From NCBI GenBank assembly GCA_937124545.1, contig CAKZKU010000247.1:1-47773 (forward strand): a stretch of DNA of 47,773 nucleotides, read 5' to 3'. Positions 13,174 to 22,833 of this stretch are shown piece by piece (positions within the stretch are counted from its first letter, which is position 1; every line of letters starts with the position of its first letter). The notes under the pieces were generated by a model that saw only the letters and a list, made by a program, of their open reading frames with translations, had not been told where the DNA came from and ran no database searches. The stretch comes from an uncultured Microbacteriaceae bacterium (GTDB taxonomy: Bacteria; Actinomycetota; Actinomycetes; Actinomycetales; Microbacteriaceae). A program made the position numbers and the translations under genes.

Positions 13174-13205
13174 CGCAAGGCCTACAACAAGACAAGTAAC
13201 CATGT

Positions 13206-13228
13206 GTCTAATCCCGCAAGGATTAGAC
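13206..13228 (+). repeat. Perfect hairpin in the tuf leader
   Basis: GTCTAATCC (13206-13214) and GGATTAGAC (13220-13228) form a 9-base perfect stem with a 5-base loop, CGCAA. It ends 11 bases before the GGAGG of tuf and has no T run after it, so it is not a normal terminator. It may stabilise the mRNA or regulate tuf. Confidence 0.6.
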
Positions 13229-13251
13229 CAACAGTCCCGAGGAGGACCATA

Positions 13252-14445
13252 GTGGCTAAGGCCAAGTTCGAGCGGACCAAACCGCACGTCAATATCGGTA
13301 CGATCGGTCACGTCGACCACGGCAAGACCACTCTTACCGCTGCTATTTCCAAGGTGCTCGCAGAACGCCACCCTTCAGACGTCAACGTGTTGCGCGACTT
13401 CGCATCCATTGACTCAGCTCCTGAAGAGCGTCAGCGCGGTATCACCATCAACATCTCCCACGTGGAGTATGAGACCGAGAAGCGTCACTACGCACACGTT
13501 GACGCCCCCGGTCACGCCGACTACATCAAGAACATGATCACCGGTGCCGCACAGATGGACGGCGCAATCCTCGTGGTTGCCGCTACTGACGGCCCGATGG
13601 CGCAGACCCGTGAGCACGTTCTGCTCGCCAAGCAGGTGGGTGTTCCTTACCTCTTGGTCGCGCTGAACAAGTCCGACATGGTCGACGACGAGGAAATCCT
13701 CGAGCTCGTCGAGGTCGAGGTTCGCGAACTGCTCTCCAGCCAGGGCTTCGACGGCGACAACGCTCCTGTTGTTCGCGTGTCTGGTCTCAAGGCTCTTGAG
13801 GGCGACGCCGAGTGGAGCGACAAGATCATGGAGCTCATGGCTGCCGTGGACGACAGCGTCCCCGACCCCGTGCGCGACAAGGACAAGCCGTTCTTGATGC
13901 CCGTTGAGGACGTCTTCACCATTACCGGTCGTGGAACGGTTGTTACCGGCCGCGCCGAGCGTGGAACCCTGGGAATCAACTCGGATGTCGAGATCGTCGG
14001 TATCCGTCCCACCCAGAAGACCACCGTTACTGGTATCGAGATGTTCCACAAGCAGCTGGACGAAGCATGGGCCGGCGAGAACTGTGGTCTCTTGCTCCGC
14101 GGTACCAAGCGTGAAGATGTTGAGCGTGGACAGGTGGTTGTTGCCCCCGGTTCCGTGACTCCTCACACCAACTTCGAAGGCACCGCCTACATCCTCGGTA
14201 AGGATGAGGGTGGGCGTCACAACCCGTTCTACACCAACTACCGTCCCCAGTTCTACTTCCGTACAACTGACGTGACCGGTGTTATTTCGTTGCCTGATGG
14301 CACCGAAATGGTGATGCCCGGTGACACCACTGACATGACCGTTGAGCTGATTCAGCCCATCGCCATGGAAGAGGGCCTCAGCTTCGCCATCCGCGAGGGT
14401 GGTCGTACTGTTGGCGCCGGAACGGTGACCAAGATCATCAAGTAG
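13252..14445 (+). CDS. tuf: Translation elongation factor Tu
   Basis: EF-Tu (397 residues) carries aminoacyl-tRNA to the ribosome as a GTP complex. The start is GTG 13252 ([16 protein letters not shown]), with GAGGAGG about 8 bases before it. An in-frame ATG at 13204 would add 16 residues encoded by the leader hairpin, so I reject it. Motifs: [17 protein letters not shown] and NKSD for GTP binding, [14 protein letters not shown] at switch I, and the GRGTVVTGR domain II segment. It ends the str operon and is followed by a strong terminator. Confidence 0.98.
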   Translation: MAKAKFERTKPHVNIGTIGHVDHGKTTLTAAISKVLAERHPSDVNVLRDFASIDSAPEERQRGITINISHVEYETEKRHYAHVDAPGHADYIKNMITGAAQMDGAILVVAATDGPMAQTREHVLLAKQVGVPYLLVALNKSDMVDDEEILELVEVEVRELLSSQGFDGDNAPVVRVSGLKALEGDAEWSDKIMELMAAVDDSVPDPVRDKDKPFLMPVEDVFTITGRGTVVTGRAERGTLGINSDVEIVGIRPTQKTTVTGIEMFHKQLDEAWAGENCGLLLRGTKREDVERGQVVVAPGSVTPHTNFEGTAYILGKDEGGRHNPFYTNYRPQFYFRTTDVTGVISLPDGTEMVMPGDTTDMTVELIQPIAMEEGLSFAIREGGRTVGAGTVTKIIK

Positions 14446-14457
14446 TTTCCTACGCGA

Positions 14458-14488
14458 GAAGGCCCGGGGTTCGCCCCGGGCCTTCTTT
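14458..14488 (+). terminator. Terminator after tuf
   Basis: GAAGGCCCGGGG (14458-14469) and CCCCGGGCCTTC (14474-14485) form a 12-base perfect stem with a TTCG tetraloop, followed by TTTC. It closes the str operon. Confidence 0.92.
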
Positions 14489-14543
14489 CGTTTGGCGCCT
14501 CACTTCCCCGCAGATTCGGGATTTTTGGCGCGACACGCCCGGG

Positions 14544-14572
14544 TTGCGCGAAATGCCAGCCTGTGGGATAGT
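14544..14572 (+). promoter_or_regulatory. Probable promoter of the S10-spc ribosomal operon
   Basis: TTGCGC (14544-14549) and GATAGT (14567-14572) are 17 bases apart and lie upstream of rpsJ, after the tuf terminator. The match is fair rather than strong. Confidence 0.45.
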
Positions 14573-14832
14573 TTTCAAGGTTCAAAACGCCAAACACTCG
14601 TGTTCGGCTCACTGCCAGGTAGTGCATAGGTTCGCTCTCGCGAATTCCCCTAGGCCGCAGGTAGCAGAACACAACGTCATCGACATTCCGATGGTGCGGC
14701 GCTCCGGTGCCGGCGCCGGGGTGTGCCGAGGTGTGTTGACAGAAGAACAGTGGTGTGTGTGGCCCGGTGAAAGCCAGGTCGCCTATGAAGTGCCCAGCGG
14801 AAGCTGCGCGCGAGTGAGAGAAAGAGATAACC
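14573..14832 (+). promoter_or_regulatory. Long leader before rpsJ
   Basis: The tuf-rpsJ gap is the longest gene-free stretch in the window (387 bases), and about 250 of these would be transcribed leader. I see only small hairpins: CATCG/CGATG (14678-14693) and GGCGC/GCGCC (14698-14717). In E. coli the S10 leader is the target of L4 feedback; nothing here resembles that structure closely enough to claim it. The start of rpsJ has a purine-rich GAGAGAAAGAGA upstream. Confidence 0.35.
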
Positions 14833-15141
14833 ATGGCGGGACAAAAAATCCGCATCCGACTGAAGTCGTATGACCACGCAGGTCTTGACGTTTCAGCCAA
14901 GAAGATTGTTGACACGGTCACCCGAGCTGGTGCGTCCGTTGTTGGTCCCGTTCCTCTCCCGACGGAGAAAAACGTTATCGCTGTGATTCGCTCGCCCCAC
15001 AAGTACAAAGACTCTCGCGAGCACTTCGAGAAGCGCACCCACAAGCGTCTGATCGACATCATTGACCCCACGCCAAAGGCTGTGGATTCCTTGATGCGTC
15101 TTGACTTGCCCGCCGACGTCAACATCGAAATCAAGCTTTAA
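14833..15141 (+). CDS. rpsJ: 30S ribosomal protein S10
   Basis: S10 (102 residues) lies in the small-subunit head and, with NusB, also takes part in antitermination as Nus[16 protein letters not shown] and the loop region [13 protein letters not shown] are characteristic. The start is ATG 14833, preceded by a purine run. It is the first gene of the S10 cluster, with rplC 11 bases downstream. Confidence 0.98.
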   Translation: MAGQKIRIRLKSYDHAGLDVSAKKIVDTVTRAGASVVGPVPLPTEKNVIAVIRSPHKYKDSREHFEKRTHKRLIDIIDPTPKAVDSLMRLDLPADVNIEIKL

Positions 15142-15152
15142 GGAATAACGAT

Positions 15153-15803
15153 ATGTCTACTGTTACTGCAACGCGGGGAGTACTGGGCACCAAGCTCGGT
15201 ATGACCCAGGTGTGGGACGAGAACAACATCTTGGTTCCTGTCACCGTTATCCAGGTTGCCCCCAACGTGGTGACCCAGATCCGCACCCAGGACAACGATG
15301 GCTATGAGGCCATCCAGATTGCTTCCGGTGGTATTGACCCCAGGAAAGTGACCGCCCCTCTCAAAGGACACTACGAGAAGGCCGGTGTGACCCCCCGCCG
15401 CCACGTCACCGAGATTCGCACCAACGACTCGGCCAACTACACGGTGGGACAAGAGCTCACCGCTGAGGTTTTCGAAGCCGGCCAGCTGGTTGATGTTGTT
15501 GGTACCAGCAAAGGTAAAGGTTTCGCGGGTGTCATGAAGCGTCACAACTTCAAGGGTGTCTCCGCATCGCACGGTGCGCACCGCAACCACCGCAAGCCCG
15601 GTTCTATTGGAGCTTCTGCTACGCCTTCCCGTGTTTTCAAGGGAATGCGGATGGCGGGTCGTATGGGTGGTGACCGCGTGACGGTCATGAACCTCCACGT
15701 CCACGCCGTTGATGCTGACCGTGGCTTGCTGCTGATCAAGGGAGCCGTTCCCGGTTCCAAGGGTCGCCTCGTGTTTGTTCGTAACGCACGGAAAGGGTCC
15801 TAA
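15153..15803 (+). CDS. rplC: 50S ribosomal protein L3
   Basis: L3 (216 residues) is an early assembly protein with an extension reaching toward the peptidyl transferase centre. [13 protein letters not shown] at the N-terminus, [17 protein letters not shown] in the middle and the [16 protein letters not shown] segment are diagnostic. The start is ATG 15153 behind AAGGAA. It is cotranscribed with rpsJ and rplD, and only two bases separate its stop from the rplD start. Confidence 0.98.
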   Translation: MSTVTATRGVLGTKLGMTQVWDENNILVPVTVIQVAPNVVTQIRTQDNDGYEAIQIASGGIDPRKVTAPLKGHYEKAGVTPRRHVTEIRTNDSANYTVGQELTAEVFEAGQLVDVVGTSKGKGFAGVMKRHNFKGVSASHGAHRNHRKPGSIGASATPSRVFKGMRMAGRMGGDRVTVMNLHVHAVDADRGLLLIKGAVPGSKGRLVFVRNARKGS

Positions 15804-15805
15804 CC

Positions 15806-16453
15806 ATGGCTACCTCCATTGACGTTCTCGACCAGACTGGAAAGAAGTCCGGTTCGGTTGATCTGCCCGCAGAGATGTTCGATGTGGTCACCAACGTTCC
15901 CCTGATGCACCAGGTTGTCGTCGCACAGCTTGCCGCTGCCCGCCAGGGAACTCACAAGGTGAAGCACCGCGGTGAAGTGTCCGGTTCCGGACGCAAGCCT
16001 TTCAAGCAGAAGGGAACCGGTCGCGCCCGTCAGGGTTCGATTCGCGCCCCCCAGCACCGTGGTGGTGGAGTGGTGCACGGTCCGATTCCTCGCGACTACG
16101 CGCAGCGCACCCCGAAGAAGATGGTCGCCAAAGCACTGTTGTCGGCACTCTCAGATCGTGCCCGTGCGGGCCGCATTCACGTAGTGAAGGGTCTTGGCAC
16201 CGACAGCGCGCCTTCGACGAAAATCGCGGCGGCGCTGATTGCCCAGACAGCTCCCGGTTTCAACGTGTTGGTGGTTGTCGGTCGCGACGATGTCAACGGC
16301 CAGAAGAGCGTGCGTAACCTCCAGGGTGTCCACGCCGTTCACCCCGACCAGCTCAACGCGTATGACGTGTTGAACTCCGATGACATTGTGTTCACCGCCG
16401 AAGCCTTCGAGGCGTTCGTCGCGGACAAGTCTGACGCGAAGGAAGGCAAATAA
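15806..16453 (+). CDS. rplD: 50S ribosomal protein L4
   Basis: L4 (215 residues) has a globular domain on the large-subunit surface and a loop that lines the polypeptide exit tunnel. That loop reads [19 protein letters not shown] followed by [14 protein letters not shown]. In enteric bacteria L4 also represses the S10 operon. It shares one base with the rplW start. Confidence 0.98.
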   Translation: MATSIDVLDQTGKKSGSVDLPAEMFDVVTNVPLMHQVVVAQLAAARQGTHKVKHRGEVSGSGRKPFKQKGTGRARQGSIRAPQHRGGGVVHGPIPRDYAQRTPKKMVAKALLSALSDRARAGRIHVVKGLGTDSAPSTKIAAALIAQTAPGFNVLVVVGRDDVNGQKSVRNLQGVHAVHPDQLNAYDVLNSDDIVFTAEAFEAFVADKSDAKEGK

Positions 16454-16764
16454 TGACCATCCACCAAGCTGCCTGGAACAAAGACCCCAGAGATGTTGTC
16501 TTCCGCCCCATCGTGAGCGAGAAGAGCTACACCCTGATTGACCAGGGCAAGTACACCTTTGAGGTTGACCCCCGCGCAACGAAAACCGAAATCAAACTGG
16601 CGATCGAAAAGATCTTCAAGGTGAAGGTTTCCGGTGTGAACACCCTGAACAAGATGGGCAAGACCCGTCGCACCAAGTTTGGAACAGGAAAGCGCAAAGA
16701 CACCAAGCGTGCCATTGTCACCCTGTCCTCCGGTTCCATCGACATCTTCACGGCTGTCGGCTAG
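16453..16764 (+). CDS. rplW: 50S ribosomal protein L23
   Basis: L23 (103 residues) borders the tunnel exit and is the docking point for trigger factor and the signal recognition particle. [22 protein letters not shown], the [16 protein letters not shown] segment and the basic [19 protein letters not shown] loop are typical. It follows rplD with a one-base overlap, and rplB is 14 bases downstream. Confidence 0.98.
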   Translation: MTIHQAAWNKDPRDVVFRPIVSEKSYTLIDQGKYTFEVDPRATKTEIKLAIEKIFKVKVSGVNTLNKMGKTRRTKFGTGKRKDTKRAIVTLSSGSIDIFTAVG

Positions 16765-16778
16765 GTAGGAAGTAGAAC

Positions 16779-17615
16779 ATGGCTATTCGCAAATACAAGC
16801 CGACGACCCCCGGTCGTCGTGGCTCTTCGGTTGCTGATTTCCAAGAAATCACCCGGAGCACGCCCGAGAAGTCCCTGCTGCGTCCGCTGCCCAAAACTGG
16901 TGGCCGCAACAACCAGGGTCGCATCACCACCCGTCACATCGGTGGTGGCCACAAGCGTCAGTACCGCGTAATCGACTTCCGTCGTAACGACAAAGATGGC
17001 GTCAACGCCAAGGTCGCCCACATTGAGTACGACCCCAACCGCACCGCGCGCATTGCGCTGTTGCACTTTGTTGATGGCACGAAGCGCTACATCTTGGCTC
17101 CCAACAAGCTCCGTCAGGGCGACATCATCGAATCGGGTGCCAGCGCTGACATCAAGCCCGGCAACAACTTGCCTCTGCGTAACATCCCCGTGGGAACGGT
17201 GGTTCACGCCATCGAGCTTCGCCCCGGCGGTGGCGCAAAGATGGCCCGTTCCGCAGGTGCCGCTGTCCGTTTGGTCGCCAAGGATGGCCCCAACGCGCAG
17301 CTGCGGTTGCCTTCGGGTGAAATTCGCAACGTGGATGCTCGCTGCCGCGCCACCATTGGTGAGGTCGGCAACGCCGAACAGGCCAACATCAACTGGGGTA
17401 AAGCGGGCCGCATGCGTTGGAAGGGCGTTCGCCCCACCGTTCGCGGTGTGGCCATGAACCCGGTGGATCACCCCCACGGTGGTGGTGAAGGTAAGACCTC
17501 CGGTGGACGTCACCCTGTCAGTCCCTGGGGCCAGGCAGAGGGTCGTACCCGCTCGGCTAAGAAAGCCAGCAACAAACAAATTGTCCGTCGTCGCACTGTC
17601 GGCAAGAAGCGCTAG
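16779..17615 (+). CDS. rplB: 50S ribosomal protein L2
   Basis: L2 (278 residues) binds domain IV of 23S rRNA close to the peptidyl transferase centre. [15 protein letters not shown] at the start, GGGHKRQYR in the RNA-binding domain and the conserved [12 protein letters not shown] loop with its essential histidine are all present, followed by the basic [13 protein letters not shown] end. Length and order are standard. rpsS follows after 14 bases. Confidence 0.98.
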   Translation: MAIRKYKPTTPGRRGSSVADFQEITRSTPEKSLLRPLPKTGGRNNQGRITTRHIGGGHKRQYRVIDFRRNDKDGVNAKVAHIEYDPNRTARIALLHFVDGTKRYILAPNKLRQGDIIESGASADIKPGNNLPLRNIPVGTVVHAIELRPGGGAKMARSAGAAVRLVAKDGPNAQLRLPSGEIRNVDARCRATIGEVGNAEQANINWGKAGRMRWKGVRPTVRGVAMNPVDHPHGGGEGKTSGGRHPVSPWGQAEGRTRSAKKASNKQIVRRRTVGKKR

Positions 17616-17629
17616 TAGGAGAGTAAGAC

Positions 17630-17911
17630 ATGCCTCGTAGTCTGAAAAAGGGACCCTTCGTGGATGAGCACCTCCTGCAGAAGGTCGTGCGTCAGAATTC
17701 CGCGAACACCAAGAACGTGATCAAGACCTGGTCGCGTCGCTCGATGATTGTGCCCGCCATGCTCGGTCACACCATTGCCGTTCACGACGGTCGCAAGCAC
17801 ATCCCCGTTTTTGTCACGGAAACGATGGTGGGTCACAAGCTCGGAGAGTTTGCCCCCACCCGCACCTTCCGTGGCCACGAGAAGGACGACCGGAAAGGCC
17901 GTCGCCGCTAA
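17630..17911 (+). CDS. rpsS: 30S ribosomal protein S19
   Basis: S19 (93 residues) sits in the small-subunit head next to the A-site tRNA and S13. [16 protein letters not shown], the [19 protein letters not shown] core and [11 protein letters not shown] are diagnostic. It is followed by rplV after 24 bases, with GAGGAGGA as the latter's ribosome binding site. Confidence 0.98.
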   Translation: MPRSLKKGPFVDEHLLQKVVRQNSANTKNVIKTWSRRSMIVPAMLGHTIAVHDGRKHIPVFVTETMVGHKLGEFAPTRTFRGHEKDDRKGRRR

Positions 17912-17935
17912 GCGCGGGGACGAGGAGGAACAGAC

Positions 17936-18334
17936 ATGGTTGAATCCATCGCCAAGGTGCGCAACATTCGCGTCACCCCCCAGAAGGCTCGTCGCATTGT
18001 CGATGTCATTCGCGGCAAGCAGGCTGCTGAAGCCCTGGCAGTGCTGAAGTTTGCTCCGCAGGCCGCGAGCGAGCCTGTTGCCAAGCTTGTGGCCTCTGCA
18101 ATGGCTAACGCCCGAGTGACCGCGGATAAGGATGGCGTTTTCCTGGACGACCAGGATCTCTTCATTGCTCGCGCTTTCGTGGACGAGGGAATTACGCTCA
18201 AGCGTTTCCGCCCGCGTGCTCAAGGACGCGCCTTCCGCATCAACAAGCGCACCAGCCACATCACGGTGGTTCTGGCTACGCCCGACGAGGCTTCGGTGAA
18301 CCCGAGCCGTAAGACACAGAAGGCTGGCAAGTAA
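17936..18334 (+). CDS. rplV: 50S ribosomal protein L22
   Basis: L22 (132 residues) has a long beta-hairpin that lines the exit tunnel at the constriction facing L4. The [14 protein letters not shown] start ([19 protein letters not shown]) and the hairpin tip [20 protein letters not shown] are clear; changes in this tip alter macrolide sensitivity in other bacteria. The C-terminus extends about 15 residues past the domain ([15 protein letters not shown]). It shares one base with rpsC. Confidence 0.98.
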   Translation: MVESIAKVRNIRVTPQKARRIVDVIRGKQAAEALAVLKFAPQAASEPVAKLVASAMANARVTADKDGVFLDDQDLFIARAFVDEGITLKRFRPRAQGRAFRINKRTSHITVVLATPDEASVNPSRKTQKAGK

Positions 18335-19098
18335 TGGGTCAGAAAGTACATCCCTACGGTTTCCGTCTGGGCATCACCACCGACCACGTGTCGCGGTGGT
18401 TTGCCGACTCGACCACGAAGGGTCAGCGCTACGCCGACTACGTGACCGAGGACATCCGCATCCGCGAGTTCTTGAAGAAAGAACTCGACCGCGCCGGGAT
18501 CGCTCGCATCGAAATCGAGCGCACCCGTGACCGCGTTCGCGTGGACATCCACTCTGCCCGCCCCGGGATTGTGATTGGGCGTCGTGGTGCAGAGGCCGAG
18601 CGTATTCGCGCTGACCTTGAGAAGATGACCGGCAAGCAGATTCAGCTCAACATCCTCGAGGTGAAGAACCCCGAGAGCGAAGCTCAGCTGGTTGCCCAGG
18701 GAATTGCCGAGCAGCTTGCTGGTCGTGTTGCCTTCCGGCGCGCGATGCGCAAGGGCCTCCAGGGTGCACAGCGTGCTGGTGCCAAGGGTGTTCGGATTCA
18801 GGTCTCCGGTCGTTTGGGTGGAGCAGAAATGAGCCGCTCCGAGTTTTACCGCGAAGGTCGGGTGCCCCTGCACACGCTGCGCGCAAACATCGACTACGGC
18901 TTTTATGAAGCCCGCACGACTTTCGGCCGCATCGGCGTGAAGGTCTGGATCTATAAGGGCGACATCACCAACAAGGAACTGGCCCGCGAGCAGGCTTCAC
19001 AGCGCTCGCAGCGCCCAGACCGCGGTGGAGCACGTCGTGGACCGGCTGGTGCGCCAGCCGCTGAGGCAGCACCCGTTGCTGCAGGAGGAGCTGAGTAA
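18334..19098 (+). CDS. rpsC: 30S ribosomal protein S3
   Basis: S3 (254 residues) forms part of the mRNA entry site and contributes to mRNA unwinding. [14 protein letters not shown] opens the protein, the KH domain holds [14 protein letters not shown], and [10 protein letters not shown] and [15 protein letters not shown] follow. The last 35 or so residues ([19 protein letters not shown] region) are a low-complexity Arg/Gly/Ala/Pro tail beyond the conserved domain, a common actinobacterial feature. rplP starts two bases after its stop. Confidence 0.98.
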   Translation: MGQKVHPYGFRLGITTDHVSRWFADSTTKGQRYADYVTEDIRIREFLKKELDRAGIARIEIERTRDRVRVDIHSARPGIVIGRRGAEAERIRADLEKMTGKQIQLNILEVKNPESEAQLVAQGIAEQLAGRVAFRRAMRKGLQGAQRAGAKGVRIQVSGRLGGAEMSRSEFYREGRVPLHTLRANIDYGFYEARTTFGRIGVKVWIYKGDITNKELAREQASQRSQRPDRGGARRGPAGAPAAEAAPVAAGGAE

Positions 19099-19100
19099 GA

Positions 19101-19517
19101 ATGTTGATTCCTCGCAAGGTTAAGTACCGCAAGCAGCACCACCCCAAGCGCGGTGGGCACGCTACCGGTGGCACCACGGTGTCGTTTGGCGAGTACGGTA
19201 TCCAGGCTATTTCCAGTGCGTACGTCACGAACCGTCAGATTGAGTCGGCGCGTATCGCTATGACCCGTCACATCAAGCGTGGTGGGAAGGTGTGGATCAA
19301 CATCTACCCCGACCGTCCCTTGACCAAAAAGCCTGCGGAAACCCGCATGGGTAGTGGTAAAGGTTCGCCCGAGTGGTGGGTCGCCAACGTGAAGCCCGGC
19401 CGCGTCCTCTTCGAGGTTGCTGGAGTTTCCGAAGAGTTGGCAAAGGAAGCGCTGACTCGTGCGATTCACAAGCTTCCCCTGAAAGCGCGCATCATCAAGC
19501 GTGAGGAGGGCATGTAA
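19101..19517 (+). CDS. rplP: 50S ribosomal protein L16
   Basis: L16 (138 residues) contacts the A-site and P-site tRNA elbows and joins late in large-subunit assembly. [19 protein letters not shown], the [20 protein letters not shown] core and the [12 protein letters not shown] end are diagnostic. It overlaps rpmC by one base. Confidence 0.98.
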   Translation: MLIPRKVKYRKQHHPKRGGHATGGTTVSFGEYGIQAISSAYVTNRQIESARIAMTRHIKRGGKVWINIYPDRPLTKKPAETRMGSGKGSPEWWVANVKPGRVLFEVAGVSEELAKEALTRAIHKLPLKARIIKREEGM

Positions 19518-19825
19518 TGGCTGTTGGATCGAAAGAACTTGCGCCCAGTGAACTGGACACGTTTGAGGACGCCCGTCTGTTAGACGAGCTGCGTCGCTCG
19601 AAGGAAGAGCTCTTCAACCTGCGGTTCCAGTCGGCTACCGGTCAGCTGGATAACCACGGTCGTCTCCGTGCCATCAAGCGTGACATCGCTCGGATTTACA
19701 CCGTGATTCGTGAGCGCGAGCTCGGAATCCGCGCCACGCCTGCTCCGGTGGAGAAGGCAACCAAGAAAACCACGAAGAAGAGCGAAAAGGCCGCAGAGCC
19801 CGAAGCTACTGAGGAGAGTGCATAA
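19517..19825 (+). CDS. rpmC: 50S ribosomal protein L29 with C-terminal extension
   Basis: L29 borders the tunnel exit beside L23. The two-helix core is residues 1 to about 80 ([21 protein letters not shown] and [25 protein letters not shown]). From about 81 the protein continues with a charged tail, first Lys/Thr-rich then Glu-rich ([20 protein letters not shown]), making 102 residues against 60-80 in most bacteria. The tail is probably disordered and exposed at the exit. It shares one base with rpsQ. Confidence 0.96.
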   Translation: MAVGSKELAPSELDTFEDARLLDELRRSKEELFNLRFQSATGQLDNHGRLRAIKRDIARIYTVIRERELGIRATPAPVEKATKKTTKKSEKAAEPEATEESA

Positions 19826-20136
19826 TGGCCGCCGATGTGAAGAAGGGCCACGAATCAGCAGAGCACGATGTGCGCGATGCTGGTGCCCGCGGTTACCGCA
19901 AGGTCCGTCGTGGCTATGTCACCAGCGACAAGATGGACAAAACCATCGTTGTCGAGGTTGAAGACCGCGTGAAGCACCCGCTTTATGGCAAGGTTGTGCG
20001 CCAATCCTCCAAGGTCAAGGCACACGATGAGGCCAACACCGCCGGTATCGGTGACCTCGTGGTCATTGCAGAGACCCGTCCGCTGTCCGCCACCAAGCGG
20101 TGGCGTCTAGTCAACGTCGTTGAGAAGGCGAAGTAA
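19825..20136 (+). CDS. rpsQ: 30S ribosomal protein S17
   Basis: S17 (103 residues) binds the 5' domain of 16S rRNA and acts early in assembly. The OB-fold core is [27 protein letters not shown], followed by [24 protein letters not shown]. About 25 residues precede the core, in contrast to the shorter E. coli protein. rplN follows three bases downstream. Confidence 0.97.
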   Translation: MAADVKKGHESAEHDVRDAGARGYRKVRRGYVTSDKMDKTIVVEVEDRVKHPLYGKVVRQSSKVKAHDEANTAGIGDLVVIAETRPLSATKRWRLVNVVEKAK

Positions 20137-20139
20137 ACA

Positions 20140-20511
20140 ATGATTCAGCAAGAATCCCGAGTTAAGGTGGCTGACAACACCGGAGCCAAAGAAATTTTGG
20201 CTATCCGCGTGTTGGGTGGCTCTGGGCGCCGCTATGCGGGCCTGGGGGACATCATTGTCGCCACTGTCAAGGACGCTATTCCTGGCGGAAACGTCAAGAA
20301 GGGTGAGGTCGTCAAGGCCGTCATCGTGCGCACCGTAAAAGAAACCCGTCGTCCCGATGGTTCTTACATCAAGTTCGACGAGAACGCGGCGGTGCTGATC
20401 AAGAGCAAAGAGGGTGAGCCTCGCGGAACCCGTATTTTCGGACCCGTGGGTCGTGAACTGCGCGACAAGCGCTTCATGAAGATCATCTCGCTAGCACCGG
20501 AGGTTATCTAA
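20140..20511 (+). CDS. rplN: 50S ribosomal protein L14
   Basis: L14 (123 residues) forms an intersubunit bridge and is the docking site of the silencing factor Rsf[19 protein letters not shown], the [17 protein letters not shown] segment and [14 protein letters not shown] are near-invariant. rplX starts immediately after its stop codon. Confidence 0.98.
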   Translation: MIQQESRVKVADNTGAKEILAIRVLGGSGRRYAGLGDIIVATVKDAIPGGNVKKGEVVKAVIVRTVKETRRPDGSYIKFDENAAVLIKSKEGEPRGTRIFGPVGRELRDKRFMKIISLAPEVI

Positions 20512-20871
20512 ATGGCAAAGATTAAGAAGGGTGACCTGGTTCAGGTCATCACCGGTGCGAGCGAAGCTCGTGGCGGCGACAAAGGTAAGCAGGGCCACGT
20601 CATTGAGGTCTTTGCTGAGCGCAACCGCGTATTGGTGGAAGGCGTGAACTACGTCACCAAGCACAACCGTGTTGGCCAGAGCCAGCGCGGTGGCAAGACC
20701 GGTGGCCTGGAGACCTTCGAAGCCCCCATCCACATTTCCAACGTTGCCCTAGTGGACCCCAAGTCGAAGAAGCCCACGCGTGTGGGTGTGGCGACGAAGG
20801 CCGCTGAGAAGGGCTCCGCAAAGAAGCAGGTGCGCGTGCGCATCGCGAAGAAGTCAGGAGAAGAGCTCTAA
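20512..20871 (+). CDS. rplX: 50S ribosomal protein L24
   Basis: L24 (119 residues) starts large-subunit assembly by binding the 5' end of 23S rRNA. The KOW motif reads [21 protein letters not shown] then [19 protein letters not shown]. The C-terminal 20 residues are basic ([17 protein letters not shown]). It overlaps the rplE start by one base. Confidence 0.98.
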   Translation: MAKIKKGDLVQVITGASEARGGDKGKQGHVIEVFAERNRVLVEGVNYVTKHNRVGQSQRGGKTGGLETFEAPIHISNVALVDPKSKKPTRVGVATKAAEKGSAKKQVRVRIAKKSGEEL

Positions 20872-21452
20872 TGGCAACCGCTACCGCGAGTGTTCCCCGC
20901 CTGAAGGCGATTTACCGCAACGACGTGGTTCCTGCTCTGAAAGAAGAGTTTGGTTTCACCAACCCTCACCAGGTTCCCGGCGTCGTCAAAGTTGTCGTCA
21001 ACACCGGTGTGGGCGAAGCAGCCAGAGACTCCAAGGTCATCGAGGGCGCGATCAAGGACTTGACGGCCATCACCGGTCAGAAGCCCATCGTCACCAACGC
21101 CAAGGTGTCCATCGCGCAGTTCAAACTGCGTGAGGGAATGCCCATTGGTGCCCACGTAACCTTGCGGGGCAACCGCGCATGGGAGTTCCTGGACCGTTTG
21201 ATCAACTTGGCGCTTCCCCGCATCCGCGACTTCCGCGGTATGAGCGACCGTCAGTTTGATGGCAACGGTAACTACACCTTCGGTGTCACCGAGCAGTCGG
21301 TGTTCCACGAAATCAACCAGGACAACATCGACCGCGTCCGTGGTTTTGACATCACCATTGTCACCACCGCTAAGACCGATGATGAAGGCCGCGCGCTGTT
21401 GCGCTCACTAGGTTTCCCGTTCGCGGGAAAGAACACAACCGAGGGCTCCTAA
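20871..21452 (+). CDS. rplE: 50S ribosomal protein L5
   Basis: L5 (193 residues) binds 5S rRNA in the central protuberance and contacts P-site tRNA and S13. [40 protein letters not shown] and [20 protein letters not shown] are diagnostic. After its stop there are 68 bases before rpsH, where many actinobacteria carry a small S14 gene; I find no such frame there. Confidence 0.98.
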   Translation: MATATASVPRLKAIYRNDVVPALKEEFGFTNPHQVPGVVKVVVNTGVGEAARDSKVIEGAIKDLTAITGQKPIVTNAKVSIAQFKLREGMPIGAHVTLRGNRAWEFLDRLINLALPRIRDFRGMSDRQFDGNGNYTFGVTEQSVFHEINQDNIDRVRGFDITIVTTAKTDDEGRALLRSLGFPFAGKNTTEGS

Positions 21453-21520
21453 GCCCCTAACTAGCCAGGTCGGTCCCGGGTGAACCCGAGTCGAAACCAG
21501 CCAGAGAAAAGAGAAACACC

Positions 21521-21919
21521 ATGACAATGACAGATCCGGTCGCAGACATGCTGACCAGACTGCGTAACGCGAATCAGGCGCAGCACGACACCGTGTCTAT
21601 GCCTAATTCCAAGCTGAAAGCCCACCTGGCTGAGATCCTCAAAGAGCAGGGTTACATTTCGGGCTGGAAGTTGGATGACGCTCGCGTAGGCAAGACCCTG
21701 ACCATGGACCTGAAATACGGTCCTAACCGCGAACGCTCCATCGTGGGCATCAAGCGCGTATCAAAGCCAGGTCTGCGTGTGTACGCAAAGTCTTCGGAAA
21801 TCCCCAAGGTCCACGGTGGGCTCGGAGTCGCCATTTTGTCGACCTCGTCCGGCCTGTTGACGGATCGTCAGGCAACCAAGAAAGGCGTGGGTGGGGAAGT
21901 CCTCGCCTACGTGTGGTGA
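21521..21919 (+). CDS. rpsH: 30S ribosomal protein S8
   Basis: S8 (132 residues) binds helix 21 of 16S rRNA and, in enterics, represses the spc operon. [20 protein letters not shown] at the start and [26 protein letters not shown] at the end are classic. The start is ATG 21521, behind a purine run AGAGAAAAGAGAAA. It restarts the cluster after the 68-base gap and is followed by rplF after six bases. Confidence 0.98.
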   Translation: MTMTDPVADMLTRLRNANQAQHDTVSMPNSKLKAHLAEILKEQGYISGWKLDDARVGKTLTMDLKYGPNRERSIVGIKRVSKPGLRVYAKSSEIPKVHGGLGVAILSTSSGLLTDRQATKKGVGGEVLAYVW

Positions 21920-21925
21920 TCACTG

Positions 21926-22462
21926 ATGTCACGTATTGGTCGCATGCCCATTGATATTCCCGCTGGTGTCACCGTCACCATCGACGGCCAGGATGTTGCT
22001 GTGAAGGGCCCCAAGGGGGATCTTTCACTGCGCATCAAAGAGCCGATCGTTGCCGAGATGGTGGAAAACCAGATCGTGGTTACCCGCCCGGACGATGAGC
22101 GCGATTCGCGTTCGTTGCACGGTCTGACCCGCACACTCATCAACAACCAGATCATCGGCGTCACCCAGGGCTTCCAGAAATCCCTCCAGGTCGTCGGCAC
22201 TGGTTACCGTTTGGCCTCCAAGGGCCAGGGTGTCGAGCTTCAGCTCGGCTTCTCTCACTCGATCACGGTGGAGCCGCCTGCTGGCATCACGTTCACGGTC
22301 GAAGGCAACGACAAGTTGACCGTCAGCGGTATCAGCAAGCAAGCCGTCGGCGAGGTTGCTGCCAACATCCGTAAGTTGCGTAAGCCAGAGCCTTACAAAG
22401 GCAAGGGTGTGCGCTACGAGGGTGAGCACGTTCGTCGCAAGGCTGGAAAGGCTGGTAAGTAG
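21926..22462 (+). CDS. rplF: 50S ribosomal protein L6
   Basis: L6 (178 residues) lies near the sarcin-ricin loop and the factor-binding site. [19 protein letters not shown], the repeated domain [23 protein letters not shown] and the [20 protein letters not shown] end are diagnostic. The length is standard. rplR starts two bases after the stop codon. Confidence 0.98.
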   Translation: MSRIGRMPIDIPAGVTVTIDGQDVAVKGPKGDLSLRIKEPIVAEMVENQIVVTRPDDERDSRSLHGLTRTLINNQIIGVTQGFQKSLQVVGTGYRLASKGQGVELQLGFSHSITVEPPAGITFTVEGNDKLTVSGISKQAVGEVAANIRKLRKPEPYKGKGVRYEGEHVRRKAGKAGK

Positions 22463-22464
22463 AC

Positions 22465-22833
22465 ATGGCTTTCGTTAGAGGAAAGAGCCGCTCAGCGGCA
22501 CGAAACCGTCGCCACACCAGGCTTCGCAAGAAGATTGTGGGCACCGCGACCAAGCCTCGCTTGGTCGTGACGCGATCTTCTCGTCACCTGTTTGTCCAGG
22601 TTGTCGATGACGCCATCGGACACACGGTTGCCTCAGCCTCCACCATGGAGCCTGACTTCCGTTCATCAAAAGACGACAAGACCGCAAAAGCCAAGAAGAT
22701 TGGTGGCCTCATCGCCGAGCGCGCAAAGAAGGCAGGCGTTGCTTCTGTGGTCTTTGACCGCGGTGGAAACCGTTATGCCGGCCGAGTAGCAGCTGTCGCG
22801 GAGAGCGCCAGAGAGAGTGGATTGGAACTGTGA
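22465..22833 (+). CDS. rplR: 50S ribosomal protein L18
   Basis: L18 (122 residues) binds 5S rRNA together with L5. The basic N-terminus [20 protein letters not shown] and the [27 protein letters not shown] end are typical. The rpsE GTG overlaps its stop by four bases, a coupling arrangement. Confidence 0.98.
   Translation: MAFVRGKSRSAARNRRHTRLRKKIVGTATKPRLVVTRSSRHLFVQVVDDAIGHTVASASTMEPDFRSSKDDKTAKAKKIGGLIAERAKKAGVASVVFDRGGNRYAGRVAAVAESARESGLEL

Noticed and set aside
13204..13251. Longer N-terminus for EF-Tu (ATG 13204)
   Set aside because: It would translate the leader hairpin, and the strong ribosome binding site fits GTG 13252 with the family start.
14544..14873. A 109-codon frame before rpsJ
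   Set aside because: It overlaps the rpsJ start in another frame, has no family wording and begins in the promoter.
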